A DNA stretch of 64,000 bases. Origin: Hydrogenophaga intermedia (GTDB taxonomy: Bacteria; Pseudomonadota; Gammaproteobacteria; Burkholderiales; Burkholderiaceae_C). This document shows positions 42,603 through 57,108 of this stretch, one piece after another. Every line of letters begins with the position of its first letter. The first letter of the stretch is position 1. Below the pieces are notes generated by a model. It ran no database searches. It saw only the letters and a list, made by a program, of their open reading frames with translations, and was not told the DNA's origin. Both the position numbers and the translations under genes were made by a program. The stretch lies in the NCBI RefSeq assembly GCF_023715105.1, contig NZ_JAMBNO010000014.1, positions 1-64,000 of the forward strand, in the 5' to 3' direction.

Positions 42603-43591
42603 TTGATCGCAGCGATCTTGTCCAGGATGCCAGGCGCCCAGGCCTTGGCTTCGTCGGACGCCAGGTACACCTTCTGCGCGTGCTCGCGGAACGCCGCGAT
42701 GTTGGGCACGTACACGTCCAGGCCCTGGCGGCGGAAGCCCTCGGCCAGCTCGGCCTCGCGTTTCTGGTGCTCGGCGGCGCTCCAGGCGATGGCCTTGTCG
42801 ACCGCCGCCTGGAAGGCGCGCTGCTTGTCGGCCGACATCGCCTGCCACGTTTTGAGGTTGAGGGTCAGCAGGTCGAACGCCACCAGGTGCGAGGTCAGCA
42901 CGATCTGGCCCATCACCTCGAAGAACTTCATGTTCTGCACGTTGGGCAGCGGGTTGTCCTGCCCGTCCACGGTGCCGGTCTGCAGGCCGGTGTAGGTCTC
43001 GGCGTAAGCCAGGGGCGTGGGGTTGGCCCCGAGCGATCGGCCCAGCAGCTGCCAGGCGTCACCGGGCGGCATGCGCAGCTTCACGCCCGCCAGGTCTGCC
43101 GGCACGTTGACCTTCTTCTTGCCGCGCAGGCCCACGTGGCGCGTGCCGAAGAAAGTCGGGCCCAGGATCTTCACCTTGAGCTGGTCCTCCACCTGCTTCT
43201 TCATCTGCGTACCCAGGTCGCTGGCGAAGAAAGCATTGAGGTGATTGGCGTCGCGAAACAGGTAGGCCGAGGTCAGAACCGACCAGGACGGCACCTGCTT
43301 GGAGATGTCCTGCGGCGCAATGTTGCCCATCTCCAGGTTGTCGCGCTGCAGCGCCACCAGCTCGGTGCCCTGGCGGAACAACGTGGCGTTCAGGTGCGCT
43401 TCGATGGTGTGGTCGGGCGCAATGTCGGCGCCCAGGCGCTTGATCATCTCGGCGCGGATGTCGGTGTCGGAAAACACCGCGGCAAAGCGCAGCTTGGTGG
43501 ACTGGGCGCGGGCCAGGCCCGGCACCATGGCGGCGGCGGCCAGGCCGGCGCCGGCAAAGAGGGCGGTGCGACGATCGAATGCAGCGGTCAT
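42599..43591 (-). CDS. dctP: TRAP transporter periplasmic binding protein (DctP)
   Basis: A 330-residue periplasmic substrate-binding protein of the TRAP (DctP) type. A twin-arginine-like leader (DRRTALFAGAG and a hydrophobic stretch to LARA) precedes the mature chain (STKLRFAAVF). The conserved substrate-side Arg is expected in GVKLRMPPG. Neighbouring aroQ and AroE-like genes suggest an aromatic or alicyclic acid such as quinate, shikimate or a benzoate. The ATG at 43591 is chosen over 43633 because it gives a normal leader and has GGAGA upstream. Confidence 0.85.
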   Translation of the reverse strand: MTAAFDRRTALFAGAGLAAAAMVPGLARAQSTKLRFAAVFSDTDIRAEMIKRLGADIAPDHTIEAHLNATLFRQGTELVALQRDNLEMGNIAPQDISKQVPSWSVLTSAYLFRDANHLNAFFASDLGTQMKKQVEDQLKVKILGPTFFGTRHVGLRGKKKVNVPADLAGVKLRMPPGDAWQLLGRSLGANPTPLAYAETYTGLQTGTVDGQDNPLPNVQNMKFFEVMGQIVLTSHLVAFDLLTLNLKTWQAMSADKQRAFQAAVDKAIAWSAAEHQKREAELAEGFRRQGLDVYVPNIAAFREHAQKVYLASDEAKAWAPGILDKIAAIK

Positions 43592-43637
43592 GGTGCTTGT
43601 CTCCAGTGTGGTTGTGGTGAGGAAAACGGACATCGGC

Positions 43638-44090
43638 TCAGGCGGTGGTCGCCTCGCGCAGCCGCTGCGCCACGGCGTGCAGCGCGAGTTCGTAGCCCAG
43701 CGGGCCGAGACCGGCGATGACGCCAGTGGCGCCCAGTGCGGTCACCGAATGCTGATAGGGCGCGTCGCGGCGGTGGATGTTGGTGATGTGGACCTCGATC
43801 ACCGGCAGGTCCAGCGTCTTGAGCGCGTCCAGCAAAGGGATCGAGCGGAACGACAGGCCGGCCGGGTTGATGATGACCGCGGCGCCCGCAGCGCGTGCCT
43901 CCTGCACCCAGTCCACCAGCACGCCCTCGTGGTTGGACTGTCGGAACACGCAGCCCAGGCCGAGTTCGGCGGCCAGCGCCTCGCAGCGGGCTTGCACCTG
44001 TGCCAGCGTGGTGTGCCCGTACAGGTGCGGCTCGCGGATACCCAGCAGGTTGAGGTTGGGGCCGTTGAGGATGTGGACGGTGGGCTTCAT
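43638..44090 (-). CDS. aroQ: 3-Dehydroquinate dehydratase, type II
   Basis: A 150-residue AroQ that removes water from 3-dehydroquinate. Type II signatures are present: ILNGPNLNLLGIREPHLYG at the N-terminus (catalytic Arg and Tyr), FRQSNHEG, Asn in INPAGLS and His in EVHITNIHRRD. The loop usually reading NPGAYTHTS is NPAGLSFRS, a noticeable change. Being first in a transport/catabolic operon under an IclR regulator, it is more likely part of quinate/shikimate use than of aromatic biosynthesis. Confidence 0.9.
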   Translation of the reverse strand: MKPTVHILNGPNLNLLGIREPHLYGHTTLAQVQARCEALAAELGLGCVFRQSNHEGVLVDWVQEARAAGAAVIINPAGLSFRSIPLLDALKTLDLPVIEVHITNIHRRDAPYQHSVTALGATGVIAGLGPLGYELALHAVAQRLREATTA

Positions 44091-44178
44091 GGTGATCAGG
44101 GTCTGCCGCCTTGGCGCCGAATGGCACCTGGCCTACAGTGCCTGGCGTTGTGCAGGGGCCGATTCTTCGCCCGTTGCA

Positions 44179-44191
44179 GGAAACACTTTCC
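44179..44191. promoter_or_regulatory. IclR-type operator, box 1
   Basis: GGAAACACTTTCC, a perfect 5-bp dyad around CAC, lies in the gap between aroQ and the divergent iclR gene. The sequence fits the TGGAAA/TTTCCA pattern of IclR boxes. A second copy follows 18 bp on (centre to centre). Confidence 0.65.
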
Positions 44192-44195
44192 ACAC

Positions 44196-44210
44196 TGGAA
44201 ACCCATTCCA
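44196..44210. promoter_or_regulatory. IclR-type operator, box 2
   Basis: TGGAAACCCATTCCA has 5-bp arms (TGGAA/TTCCA) and matches the 15-bp spacing of the E. coli IclR operator (TGGAAATNATTTCCA). It ends 25 bp before the iclR start codon. Both boxes sit where binding would affect the divergent promoters. Confidence 0.65.
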
Positions 44211-44235
44211 CATCAGGAAAAACGAGACCGTCCCC

Positions 44236-45030
44236 ATGAACCTCGCGCTGGACCGCGGCCTGTCGCTGCTCGAGCACCTTGCCCGCCACCCCGATGGCCT
44301 GCCGCTGGCGCTGATGGCCGAAGAGCTCGACATCCCCTTGAGCGCCTGCCATCGCCTGCTGAGCGACCTGCAGCAGCGCGGCTACGTGCGCCAGAAGCGC
44401 AAGCAGGGCGACTACCAGCTCACCACCAAGGTGGTTTCGATCGGCCTGGGCTACCTCAGCAACGGCGGCATCGTCGACATCGCCGGCCCCTTGCTGGAGC
44501 GCCTCGCGCATCAATCGGGTGAGCTGGTGCGCCTGTCGCTGGTCGATGTCGATCGCCTCACCTTCGTGGCCAAGGCTCAGGGGGCGCGCCAGCAGGGTGT
44601 GCGATACGACCCCGACATGGGTGCCGACGTGTGGCTGTCGTGCTCGGCCTCGGGGCACGCCTGGCTGCACACGCTCAGCGACGAGCGCGCGCTTGAACTC
44701 GTCACGCGCCAGGGCTTCGGCTCCCCGCGCGATTACGGCCCCAAGGCACCGACCACGGTGAAGGCCCTGCTGGGTTTTCTTCACGCGGCGCGCGTGCGCG
44801 GCTACGCCATGATCGACGAGGTCTTCGCGCCCGGCATGAGCGCGCTGGCCGCACCCGTGATGCGCCGCAACGAAGCCATCGGCGTCATCAGCATCGCCGG
44901 GCCGCGCACGCGCCTGAGCGTGGAGCGCATGCAGGCGCTGGCGCCCGAGCTGCTGGCCGTCGCCAACGAACTCGGGCCGATCAGCAATGCGTCCAGCTTG
45001 TTCGGGCGCCCGCCGCTGGGCAAGGGGTGA
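44236..45030 (+). CDS. IclR-family transcriptional regulator
   Basis: A 264-residue regulator with an N-terminal winged helix-turn-helix (residues 1-65, LALMAEELDIPLSACHRLLSDLQQRGYV) and an IclR effector domain (about 80-255, with the SCSASGHAWL, PAPTTVKALL-like and VFAPGMSALAAPVMRRNEAIGVISI segments). Divergent from the aroQ-TRAP-aroE-like operon and flanked by two IclR-type boxes, so it probably represses or activates that operon in response to its aromatic acid substrate. The ATG at 44236 keeps the HTH intact; the longer frame overlaps aroQ. Confidence 0.9.
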   Translation: MNLALDRGLSLLEHLARHPDGLPLALMAEELDIPLSACHRLLSDLQQRGYVRQKRKQGDYQLTTKVVSIGLGYLSNGGIVDIAGPLLERLAHQSGELVRLSLVDVDRLTFVAKAQGARQQGVRYDPDMGADVWLSCSASGHAWLHTLSDERALELVTRQGFGSPRDYGPKAPTTVKALLGFLHAARVRGYAMIDEVFAPGMSALAAPVMRRNEAIGVISIAGPRTRLSVERMQALAPELLAVANELGPISNASSLFGRPPLGKG

Positions 45031-45198
45031 GTCTGGCGATCCTCACTTGTTTGGCGTTCGCGTCGGCCCGGGCGAAACAGTCCACGTCCGTGATCGTCCT
45101 GAGAAGCGCTTCCACATTTTTTGGCGACAACCTGCACGTGCCCGAAACGGCCACCGTGGACTGCCCTTCTTGTTCGCTTCAAGCGCCGCACGGCTTGC

Positions 45199-46719
45199 TC
45201 AAGGTCGCTCGCACACCCGCAACCAGAACGTGGCACCGGCGCCCGGGGAGCTCTCGGCCCAGACCCGGCCACCATGGCGCTGCGCGATGCGCGCGACGAT
45301 GGCCAGGCCGATGCCCAGGCCGGGGTGGGCGGGGTCGTTGTGCAGCCGTTGGAAAGGCTCGAACAGCCGTGGGGAGAGCGCCGGATCGAAGCCGACGCCG
45401 TTGTCGCTCACCCGGTAGGCGCGCTGTTTGGCGTCGTAGTCGACCTGGATGCGCGGTGACGGCACCTGGCTCGAGAACTTGTGGGCGTTGTCCAGCAGGT
45501 GGTGCAGCGCCTGGCGCAGCAGCGCGGCGTCGCCCCACGCCGTGGGCAGCGGCTCCAGTTGCAGCTGTACCCCGCTGGCGCGCAGGCCCTGGGCGGTTGC
45601 CACGCTGTCGGCCAGCGAAGTCATGTCCACCTCGGCCGGGTGCAGGTCCAGCCGCACCACCTCCAGCAGGGCGAGCAGGTCGCTCAGCATGCGCCCCATG
45701 CGCGCGGAGGCCTGCACGATGCGCTCCAGCGCGTGGCGCCCGGCGCTGCTGAGCGCCGATCCCTCCTCCTTGTGAACGAGCGCGGCAAAGCCGTTGATGG
45801 ATCGCAACGGCGTGCGCAGGTCGTGCGCGATCGAGTACGCAACGGCCTCCATGTCACCCAGCGTGCGTTGCAGGTCGGCGGTGCGTTCGGCCACGTGGCG
45901 CTCCAGCGTGGCATTGGCGGCTTCAATTTCCGCCTGCACCTGCTGCTGCGCGGTCACGTCGCTGGTGAAGCCGTGCCACAGCGTGCCTCCATCGGGCGCT
46001 GGTGTCGGCGTGGCGTCGGTCTGGTGCCAGCGCAACTGCCCGTCGGGCAGGCACACGCGGTAGTGGCCGTGGTAGCAGCGGCCTTCGCGGCCCGCTTCGT
46101 CGAGGCCGGCGAACACCGCCTCACGGTCGTCCGGGTGGATGCGCGAGAACAGCGCTTTGGGATCGTCGGTGTGCTCGTGCGGTGCAAGTTGCATCATGCT
46201 GCGCGCGACGTCGCTGATGAACACGAATTCGGTGTTGCCGTCCTTCTTGCGCCAGGCCAGATAGGTCATGCCCGGCACGTGTGCGGCGATGCGCTCCAGC
46301 AGGCCGCGTTGTTCCTCCAGTCGGCTTTGCGCCTGCGCTTCGGCCTCGGCGTCGGTGATCGTCACCAGCACCCATTCCTCGTCGTCCACGCGCAGCGGGG
46401 CCGAGCGCATGCGAACGCGCCGCTGGTGTGGCGTGCCGGCCAGGAACGTCAGGATGCGCTGCGGATCCTGCGGCCGGGCGAAGTAGCGCTGGCGCGAGGC
46501 CTCGTCACGCCAGACGCCCAGTTCGATCGAGGTGCGCCCCACCGCGGCCTCGCGTGGCAGCTGCAGCAGCGCACACCAGGCCTGGTTGACCGCCAGCACC
46601 ATGCCATCGCGGCGGCGCGTGACGGCCAGCGCCGCGGGCATGGCGTCGAACACCGCACCGAGGGCGGCGTTGCAGCGGTCTGGCGGGCTTGCGGCGGCGT
46701 CGCAGTCGCGCAGTGCCAT
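45199..46719 (-). CDS. PAS-domain sensor histidine kinase
   Basis: A 506-residue soluble kinase with two PAS-like domains (about 20-130, and about 150-265 with SRIHPDDREAVFAG), a helical linker, the dimerisation domain with AYSIAHDLRTP (phosphorylated His) at about 320, and a HATPase_c domain (NAHKFSS, VSDNGVGFDP, GLGIGLAIV). It is cytoplasmic; the phytochrome-type relatives often respond to redox or light through PAS ligands. No adjacent response regulator. The start at 46719 (ATG with AGGAAAGG upstream) is preferred over a GTG at 46791. Confidence 0.85.
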   Translation of the reverse strand: MALRDCDAAASPPDRCNAALGAVFDAMPAALAVTRRRDGMVLAVNQAWCALLQLPREAAVGRTSIELGVWRDEASRQRYFARPQDPQRILTFLAGTPHQRRVRMRSAPLRVDDEEWVLVTITDAEAEAQAQSRLEEQRGLLERIAAHVPGMTYLAWRKKDGNTEFVFISDVARSMMQLAPHEHTDDPKALFSRIHPDDREAVFAGLDEAGREGRCYHGHYRVCLPDGQLRWHQTDATPTPAPDGGTLWHGFTSDVTAQQQVQAEIEAANATLERHVAERTADLQRTLGDMEAVAYSIAHDLRTPLRSINGFAALVHKEEGSALSSAGRHALERIVQASARMGRMLSDLLALLEVVRLDLHPAEVDMTSLADSVATAQGLRASGVQLQLEPLPTAWGDAALLRQALHHLLDNAHKFSSQVPSPRIQVDYDAKQRAYRVSDNGVGFDPALSPRLFEPFQRLHNDPAHPGLGIGLAIVARIAQRHGGRVWAESSPGAGATFWLRVCERP

Positions 46720-47036
46720 GGGAGCCTTTCCTGGCGCTGGGGGCGGCGCCGTTGCGACCGTCGGCGTCCGCTGCGGCTCCCTGTCACCCACGAAGCGTAG
46801 CGCCGATGAACATCGTCGTCACCTCCCCGTTGTTGCCCGATCGTTCCTGGCAATGTGTGTGTCGAAAAACATGACACATCGATCACCACGGGTCATATAA
46901 AAGATTTCCAAAGTAGTACAAAGCATTGATTCATATAGGTTAAAAGTATTGTCATAAAGGTTGCTCCTCATGGTGACAGACGCGCGGCGCCATCCGCGAT
47001 GTCCTTTCCGGTTTCGTTTCAACAAGGAGTGCCTTC
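46720..47036. other. Intergenic region before the PEP-CTERM gene
   Basis: About 315 bp. The central part (46860-46970) is AT-rich, unlike its surroundings, with runs such as TCATATAAAAG and TTAAAAGTATTG that fit promoter DNA for the PEP-CTERM gene. The right end has AAGGAG. No gene or clear dyad is seen. Confidence 0.5.
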
Positions 47037-47762
47037 GTGAATTTCAAGCAAATGGTTCTGGCTTCGGCCCTCGCACTGAACGTGCCGCTGACCAGTGCAG
47101 CGCCCCTTTACCTCGACCTCGGCGCCCCTTCAGTGAGTTCCAGCAGTGGTTACGGCAACGTGCGAACCTTTTTGATCGGGGGCGTTTCCGTCACGGTCAG
47201 CGCGTGGTCTCGAACGGGTAGCAACGGCACGTTCGAATCGGCCCGGCTGGACCAGTGGGACACGGGCCTGGGCGTTTGCAACCGCGACGAGGGCCTGCGC
47301 TGTGACTCGCCTGATCACCAGGTCGACAACAGCGGCGATGACGACTTCGTGCTGTTCCAGTTCAGCGCACCGGTCGACCCTCTGCGGGTCAACATCGATC
47401 CCTACGGGTCGCATGACCGCGACGTGAGCTACTGGACGGGTCTGGTGGCTCCCTCACTCAACCTTTTGGGTGCGGGCTTGAACGGCTTGGCAGCGTTCGG
47501 CTTTTCGCCCCGCATCGATGACGATGCCGACAAGAGCAGCAATGCGCGCAACGTGTCCATCGCGGGTGGTTTCGTGAACAGCCTCTTGTTCGGTGCCAAC
47601 GCCATCACCGACCAGGATGACCGGTTCAAGATCAAGGCCATTCAGTTCGTCGAAGCGCCCCCCGTCACGCCGCCCACCGAGGTGCCGGAGCCGGGCGGCC
47701 TCGCCCTGCTGGGGGTGGCCCTGGGTGCTCTGGGCATGGTGCGCCGTCGTCGCCGCGGCTGA
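47037..47762 (+). CDS. PEP-CTERM sorting-domain protein
   Basis: A 241-residue exported protein: a signal peptide (residues 1-21, ending SA) and a beta-rich middle, then the sorting tail VPEPGGLALLGVALGALGM followed by RRRRRG. This is a typical PEP-CTERM signal, recognised by an exosortase for delivery to the outer surface. Two central acidic stretches (NRDEG, DNSGDDD, RIDDDADK) may bind cations. GTG start at 47037 after AAGGAG. No exosortase or other PEP-CTERM gene is in the window. Confidence 0.88.
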   Translation: MNFKQMVLASALALNVPLTSAAPLYLDLGAPSVSSSSGYGNVRTFLIGGVSVTVSAWSRTGSNGTFESARLDQWDTGLGVCNRDEGLRCDSPDHQVDNSGDDDFVLFQFSAPVDPLRVNIDPYGSHDRDVSYWTGLVAPSLNLLGAGLNGLAAFGFSPRIDDDADKSSNARNVSIAGGFVNSLLFGANAITDQDDRFKIKAIQFVEAPPVTPPTEVPEPGGLALLGVALGALGMVRRRRRG

Positions 47763-47881
47763 GCGCTGGCCTCCGTCGCATGGGCGCTGCTCTCGCGGCG
47801 TTCCAGTCGCGATCCTGCGGGTCACGATCGCCCCATCGAAACGTCACGCACGTGTCATGGGGTGCACCTAGCCTGCCGCGC

Positions 47882-49033
47882 ATGCAGCCACAGGTTGACC
47901 TCGTCTACTTCAACGCCGGTGGCGGCCACCGGGCGTCGGCCCAGGCCCTGCAGTCGGTCATCGGCGAGCTCGGCCTTTCCTGGCAGGTGAGGCTGGTCGA
48001 TCTGTTCCAGGTGCTCGACCCGGCACAACGCTTTCGCCGCATGACCGGCCTGGCCCCGGAGGATTGGTACAACCGCCGCCTCGCACGCGGCTGGACGCTG
48101 GGCATGGCCCAGGAACTCAAGCTGCTGCAGGCGTTGATCCGCATGGCGCATCCCACGCTCGTGCGCCGGCTGCAACGCCACTGGGCGCTCACGCGGCCCG
48201 ACCTCGTGGTCTCGCTGATCCCCAACTTCAACCGCGCCATGTTCGATGCCCTGGCCCTGGCGCGCCCGGGCGTGCCCTACGCCACCGTGTTGACCGATCT
48301 CGCCGACCATCCGCCGCATTTCTGGATCGAACCCCGGCAGCCCCAGCATCTCATCTGCGGCACGCCGCGCGCGGTGCGTCAGGCGCTGGCCGCCGGCCAC
48401 GCCCCCGAACGCGTGCACGCCACCAGCGGCATGATCCTGCGGCCCGATTTCTACCGGGCGCCGCTGGTCGACCGCCCAGCGGCGCGCGCGCAACTCGGGC
48501 TCGACCCGAATCGCCCCACCGGTCTGGTGCTGTTCGGCGGCCACGGCTCGCGCGCCATGCTCACCATCGCCCGGCAACTGCCGCAGGTTCAACTCATCCT
48601 GCTGTGCGGCCACAACGGGGCGCTGGCGCGCCAGCTGCAGGCAATGCCGGCGCAGGCACCGCGCCATGTGGTCGGTTTCACCACCGAGGTGCCTCAGCTC
48701 ATGGACATGGCCGATTTCTTCATCGGCAAGCCGGGCCCGGGCAGCGTGAGCGAAGCGGTGCAACGCGGCTTGCCGGTGATCGTGGTCGACAACGCCTGGA
48801 CGATGCCGCAGGAGCGCTACAACCCGCAATGGGTGCAGGAACACGGCCTGGGCATCGTGCACCACAGCCACCGCAGCATCGCGCAGGCGGTCGATCGATT
48901 GCTGGCCGATCTGCCCGCGCTGCGCGAGCGCGTGCGTGCGCAGCGAAACCGCGCGTTATACGAGGTGCCGCAGATCCTCTCGCGGCTGCTGGCCGACGCG
49001 CCGGCGGCTGTGCCGCTGGGCCTGGCGGCCTGA
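47882..49033 (+). CDS. MurG/MGDG-synthase-like glycosyltransferase
   Basis: A 383-residue GT-B fold glycosyltransferase of the family 28/MGDG-synthase type. The N-terminal domain starts with FNAGGGHRASAQAL, the glycine-rich acceptor loop, and the C-terminal nucleotide-sugar domain holds FFIGKPGPGSVSEAV. Likely acts on a lipid or cell-envelope acceptor at the membrane. Not in the mur cluster, so not the lipid II enzyme. Adjacent to a PEP-CTERM gene, which suggests a role in envelope or exopolysaccharide chemistry. ATG at 47882. Confidence 0.82.
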   Translation: MQPQVDLVYFNAGGGHRASAQALQSVIGELGLSWQVRLVDLFQVLDPAQRFRRMTGLAPEDWYNRRLARGWTLGMAQELKLLQALIRMAHPTLVRRLQRHWALTRPDLVVSLIPNFNRAMFDALALARPGVPYATVLTDLADHPPHFWIEPRQPQHLICGTPRAVRQALAAGHAPERVHATSGMILRPDFYRAPLVDRPAARAQLGLDPNRPTGLVLFGGHGSRAMLTIARQLPQVQLILLCGHNGALARQLQAMPAQAPRHVVGFTTEVPQLMDMADFFIGKPGPGSVSEAVQRGLPVIVVDNAWTMPQERYNPQWVQEHGLGIVHHSHRSIAQAVDRLLADLPALRERVRAQRNRALYEVPQILSRLLADAPAAVPLGLAA

Positions 49034-49056
49034 GCGCTGGCGCCGCTTTCGCCGCT

Positions 49057-50064
49057 TCAGCGCAGTCGCTCGGCCAGGAAGGCCAACAACCGCTGCAGCG
49101 CTTCTTCACCCGCCGGGTCGTCGAGAAAGAACTGGTATTCGTGCCCGAGTGGCGGCGTGCGGTCGTCTGCGAAGTACAGCGTCTGTACCGGCACATCGAG
49201 CGCACGCAAGCGCGCCTCCAGGGCCAGGGAATGGGGCTTGAGCGGGTCGGCGTTGCCCACGCTGATGAAGCTCGGCGGGAAGTCGGCCGTCACATGGCGC
49301 AGCACCGACGCCAGCTCGAACGCGGGCGTGGCGCGCGCATCGCGCTCACCGGTGAAGGCCCACAGCACGGCGCGCAGCACCGGGCCGAGCTTGCCCTCCA
49401 GATTGAACAGGCCGAGGTCGTAGGGGCCACAGAACAGCGCGGTGCCGCGGATCGCCTGCGCGTCAACGCTGCCCGCGGGCACGCCCAGCCGGTGGCCGTA
49501 CTCCGGGTGCGTGATGGCTGCGGCCAACTGCGCGGCGAGTTGCGCACCGGCCGAATCGCCGGCCAGCACAATGCGCTGCGGGTCGATGCCCAGCGATTCG
49601 GCGCGCGCGCGCAGCGTGAACAGGCCCGCGTGCACCTGCTGCAGCTGCGTCGGGTGCACGGCCTCGGGGGCGAGTGTGTAGTCCAGGCTGGCCACCGCCA
49701 GGCCGCTGCGCGCCGCCACGATGCGCAGGTAGTTCGCCACGTCTTCCTTGCGCCCGGACACCCAGCCACCGCCGTGGATCCACACCAGCAGCGCCCGCCC
49801 GCCGGGCGGCGCGGGCGCCTCGGGCCGGTGCAGGTCGAAGCGCAGACCAGGCCAGGGGCCATCCACTGGCTGGTCGGCCAGCGTCTGCACGCCCGGTGGC
49901 ACGCGCGGCGCCAAGGCCTGCGAGGTCTGGGCGGCGCCGCGGTCGAACAGCCACACCAGCACCAGCAGCATGGGCCGCGGGCTGAGGGTGAAGGCAGCCA
50001 GCAGCGCTGCGATCGCCAGCAACCCGCCGATCCACCAACGAGCCCGTCCACCCTGTCGCGTCAT
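49057..50064 (-). CDS. Membrane-anchored alpha/beta hydrolase (HSL-type esterase)
   Basis: A 335-residue protein with an N-terminal hydrophobic helix (about residues 11-35) and a hormone-sensitive-lipase-type hydrolase domain: the oxyanion motif HGGGW, the nucleophile GDSAGA, an Asp in VGNADPL and a His in PLGHEYQFF. Expected to hydrolyse small carboxylic esters, facing the periplasm if the helix is an anchor. Convergent with the glycosyltransferase gene. Confidence 0.85.
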   Translation of the reverse strand: MTRQGGRARWWIGGLLAIAALLAAFTLSPRPMLLVLVWLFDRGAAQTSQALAPRVPPGVQTLADQPVDGPWPGLRFDLHRPEAPAPPGGRALLVWIHGGGWVSGRKEDVANYLRIVAARSGLAVASLDYTLAPEAVHPTQLQQVHAGLFTLRARAESLGIDPQRIVLAGDSAGAQLAAQLAAAITHPEYGHRLGVPAGSVDAQAIRGTALFCGPYDLGLFNLEGKLGPVLRAVLWAFTGERDARATPAFELASVLRHVTADFPPSFISVGNADPLKPHSLALEARLRALDVPVQTLYFADDRTPPLGHEYQFFLDDPAGEEALQRLLAFLAERLR

Positions 50065-50166
50065 GCGCCGCTCCGTATCGCCGTCATCGGCCGCGCATTG
50101 TGGGGTGACGCCTTGGCCCGCGTACAGTGGGGGTTTTCATGCAACACCACCCTGCCTGGAGCCCGA

Positions 50167-50559
50167 ATGCCGCCGCGCGTGATGATGGTCGACGACAACG
50201 ACAGCGACCTGCTCTATACCCGGGTCACGCTGCAACGTTGCGGCGAACCCTGCGAGGTGTTGGCCTTCGAACGTGCGCAGGATGCGCTGGCGCATCTGCG
50301 CGGTACGCGCGGGCATGGCGTGCGGCTGATCCTGCTCGACATCAACATGCCGGTGATGGATGGCTTCGCCTTCCTCGACGCGTTCGAGGCGCTGCCGCCC
50401 GAGCAGCGCGGCAGTGCGGTGGTGGCCATGCTGTCGTCCTCGTCCGACCCGGCCGATCGCGCGCGCGCCCAGGCCTGTCCGAGCGTGGTGGGCTACCTCA
50501 CCAAACCCTTGGACCGCTCGGAAGCGGCGAACCTGCTGCGCCGCCATGGGCAGGACTGA
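50167..50559 (+). CDS. Single-domain response regulator
   Basis: A 130-residue receiver domain without an output domain: the acidic pocket is MMVDDND, the phospho-acceptor Asp is in LILLDINMPVMDG, and the conserved Lys is in YLTKPLD. A CheY-like carrier, probably a partner of one of the kinases in this region, the nearest being the giant hybrid kinase downstream. ATG at 50167. Confidence 0.85.
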   Translation: MPPRVMMVDDNDSDLLYTRVTLQRCGEPCEVLAFERAQDALAHLRGTRGHGVRLILLDINMPVMDGFAFLDAFEALPPEQRGSAVVAMLSSSSDPADRARAQACPSVVGYLTKPLDRSEAANLLRRHGQD

Positions 50560-50778
50560 GGCCGGTCCAGACACCACGGTCGTTGGCTTCATCCGCCGAA
50601 CGGCGGTGAATTGGCCCCTTGCTGCCCTTCATTTCTGCCCCGCCGCGCCGAAGTGAATCGTTAGCATGCACTGCGAGCACCCCGTGTGGCGGTGCGCTCA
50701 CCACCCCGGGCGCCGCTGGCGCGCGGGCCATTGAACACCGTTGCGCGGGCCCCGGGCCCGGGAGAGGGCGAATTGGAC
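50560..50778. other. Gap between the response regulator and the large hybrid kinase
   Basis: About 220 bp with no supported gene. It carries the upstream sequence of the large kinase and perhaps its promoter. If the GTG at 50686 is the kinase start, the gap shrinks to 126 bp. Confidence 0.4.

Positions 50779-57104
<6,326 letters not shown>

Positions 57105-57108
<4 letters not shown>

Noticed and set aside
45031..45198. Short dyad GAAGCGCTTC followed by CACATTTTTT as a terminator
   Set aside because: A 10-bp dyad with no loop and a separated T run is too weak to support a call.
48064..50559. 831-codon rightward frame running into the response regulator
   Set aside because: Only the last 131 codons (from 50167) are a real receiver domain; the upstream part is out of frame with the glycosyltransferase and antisense to the esterase.
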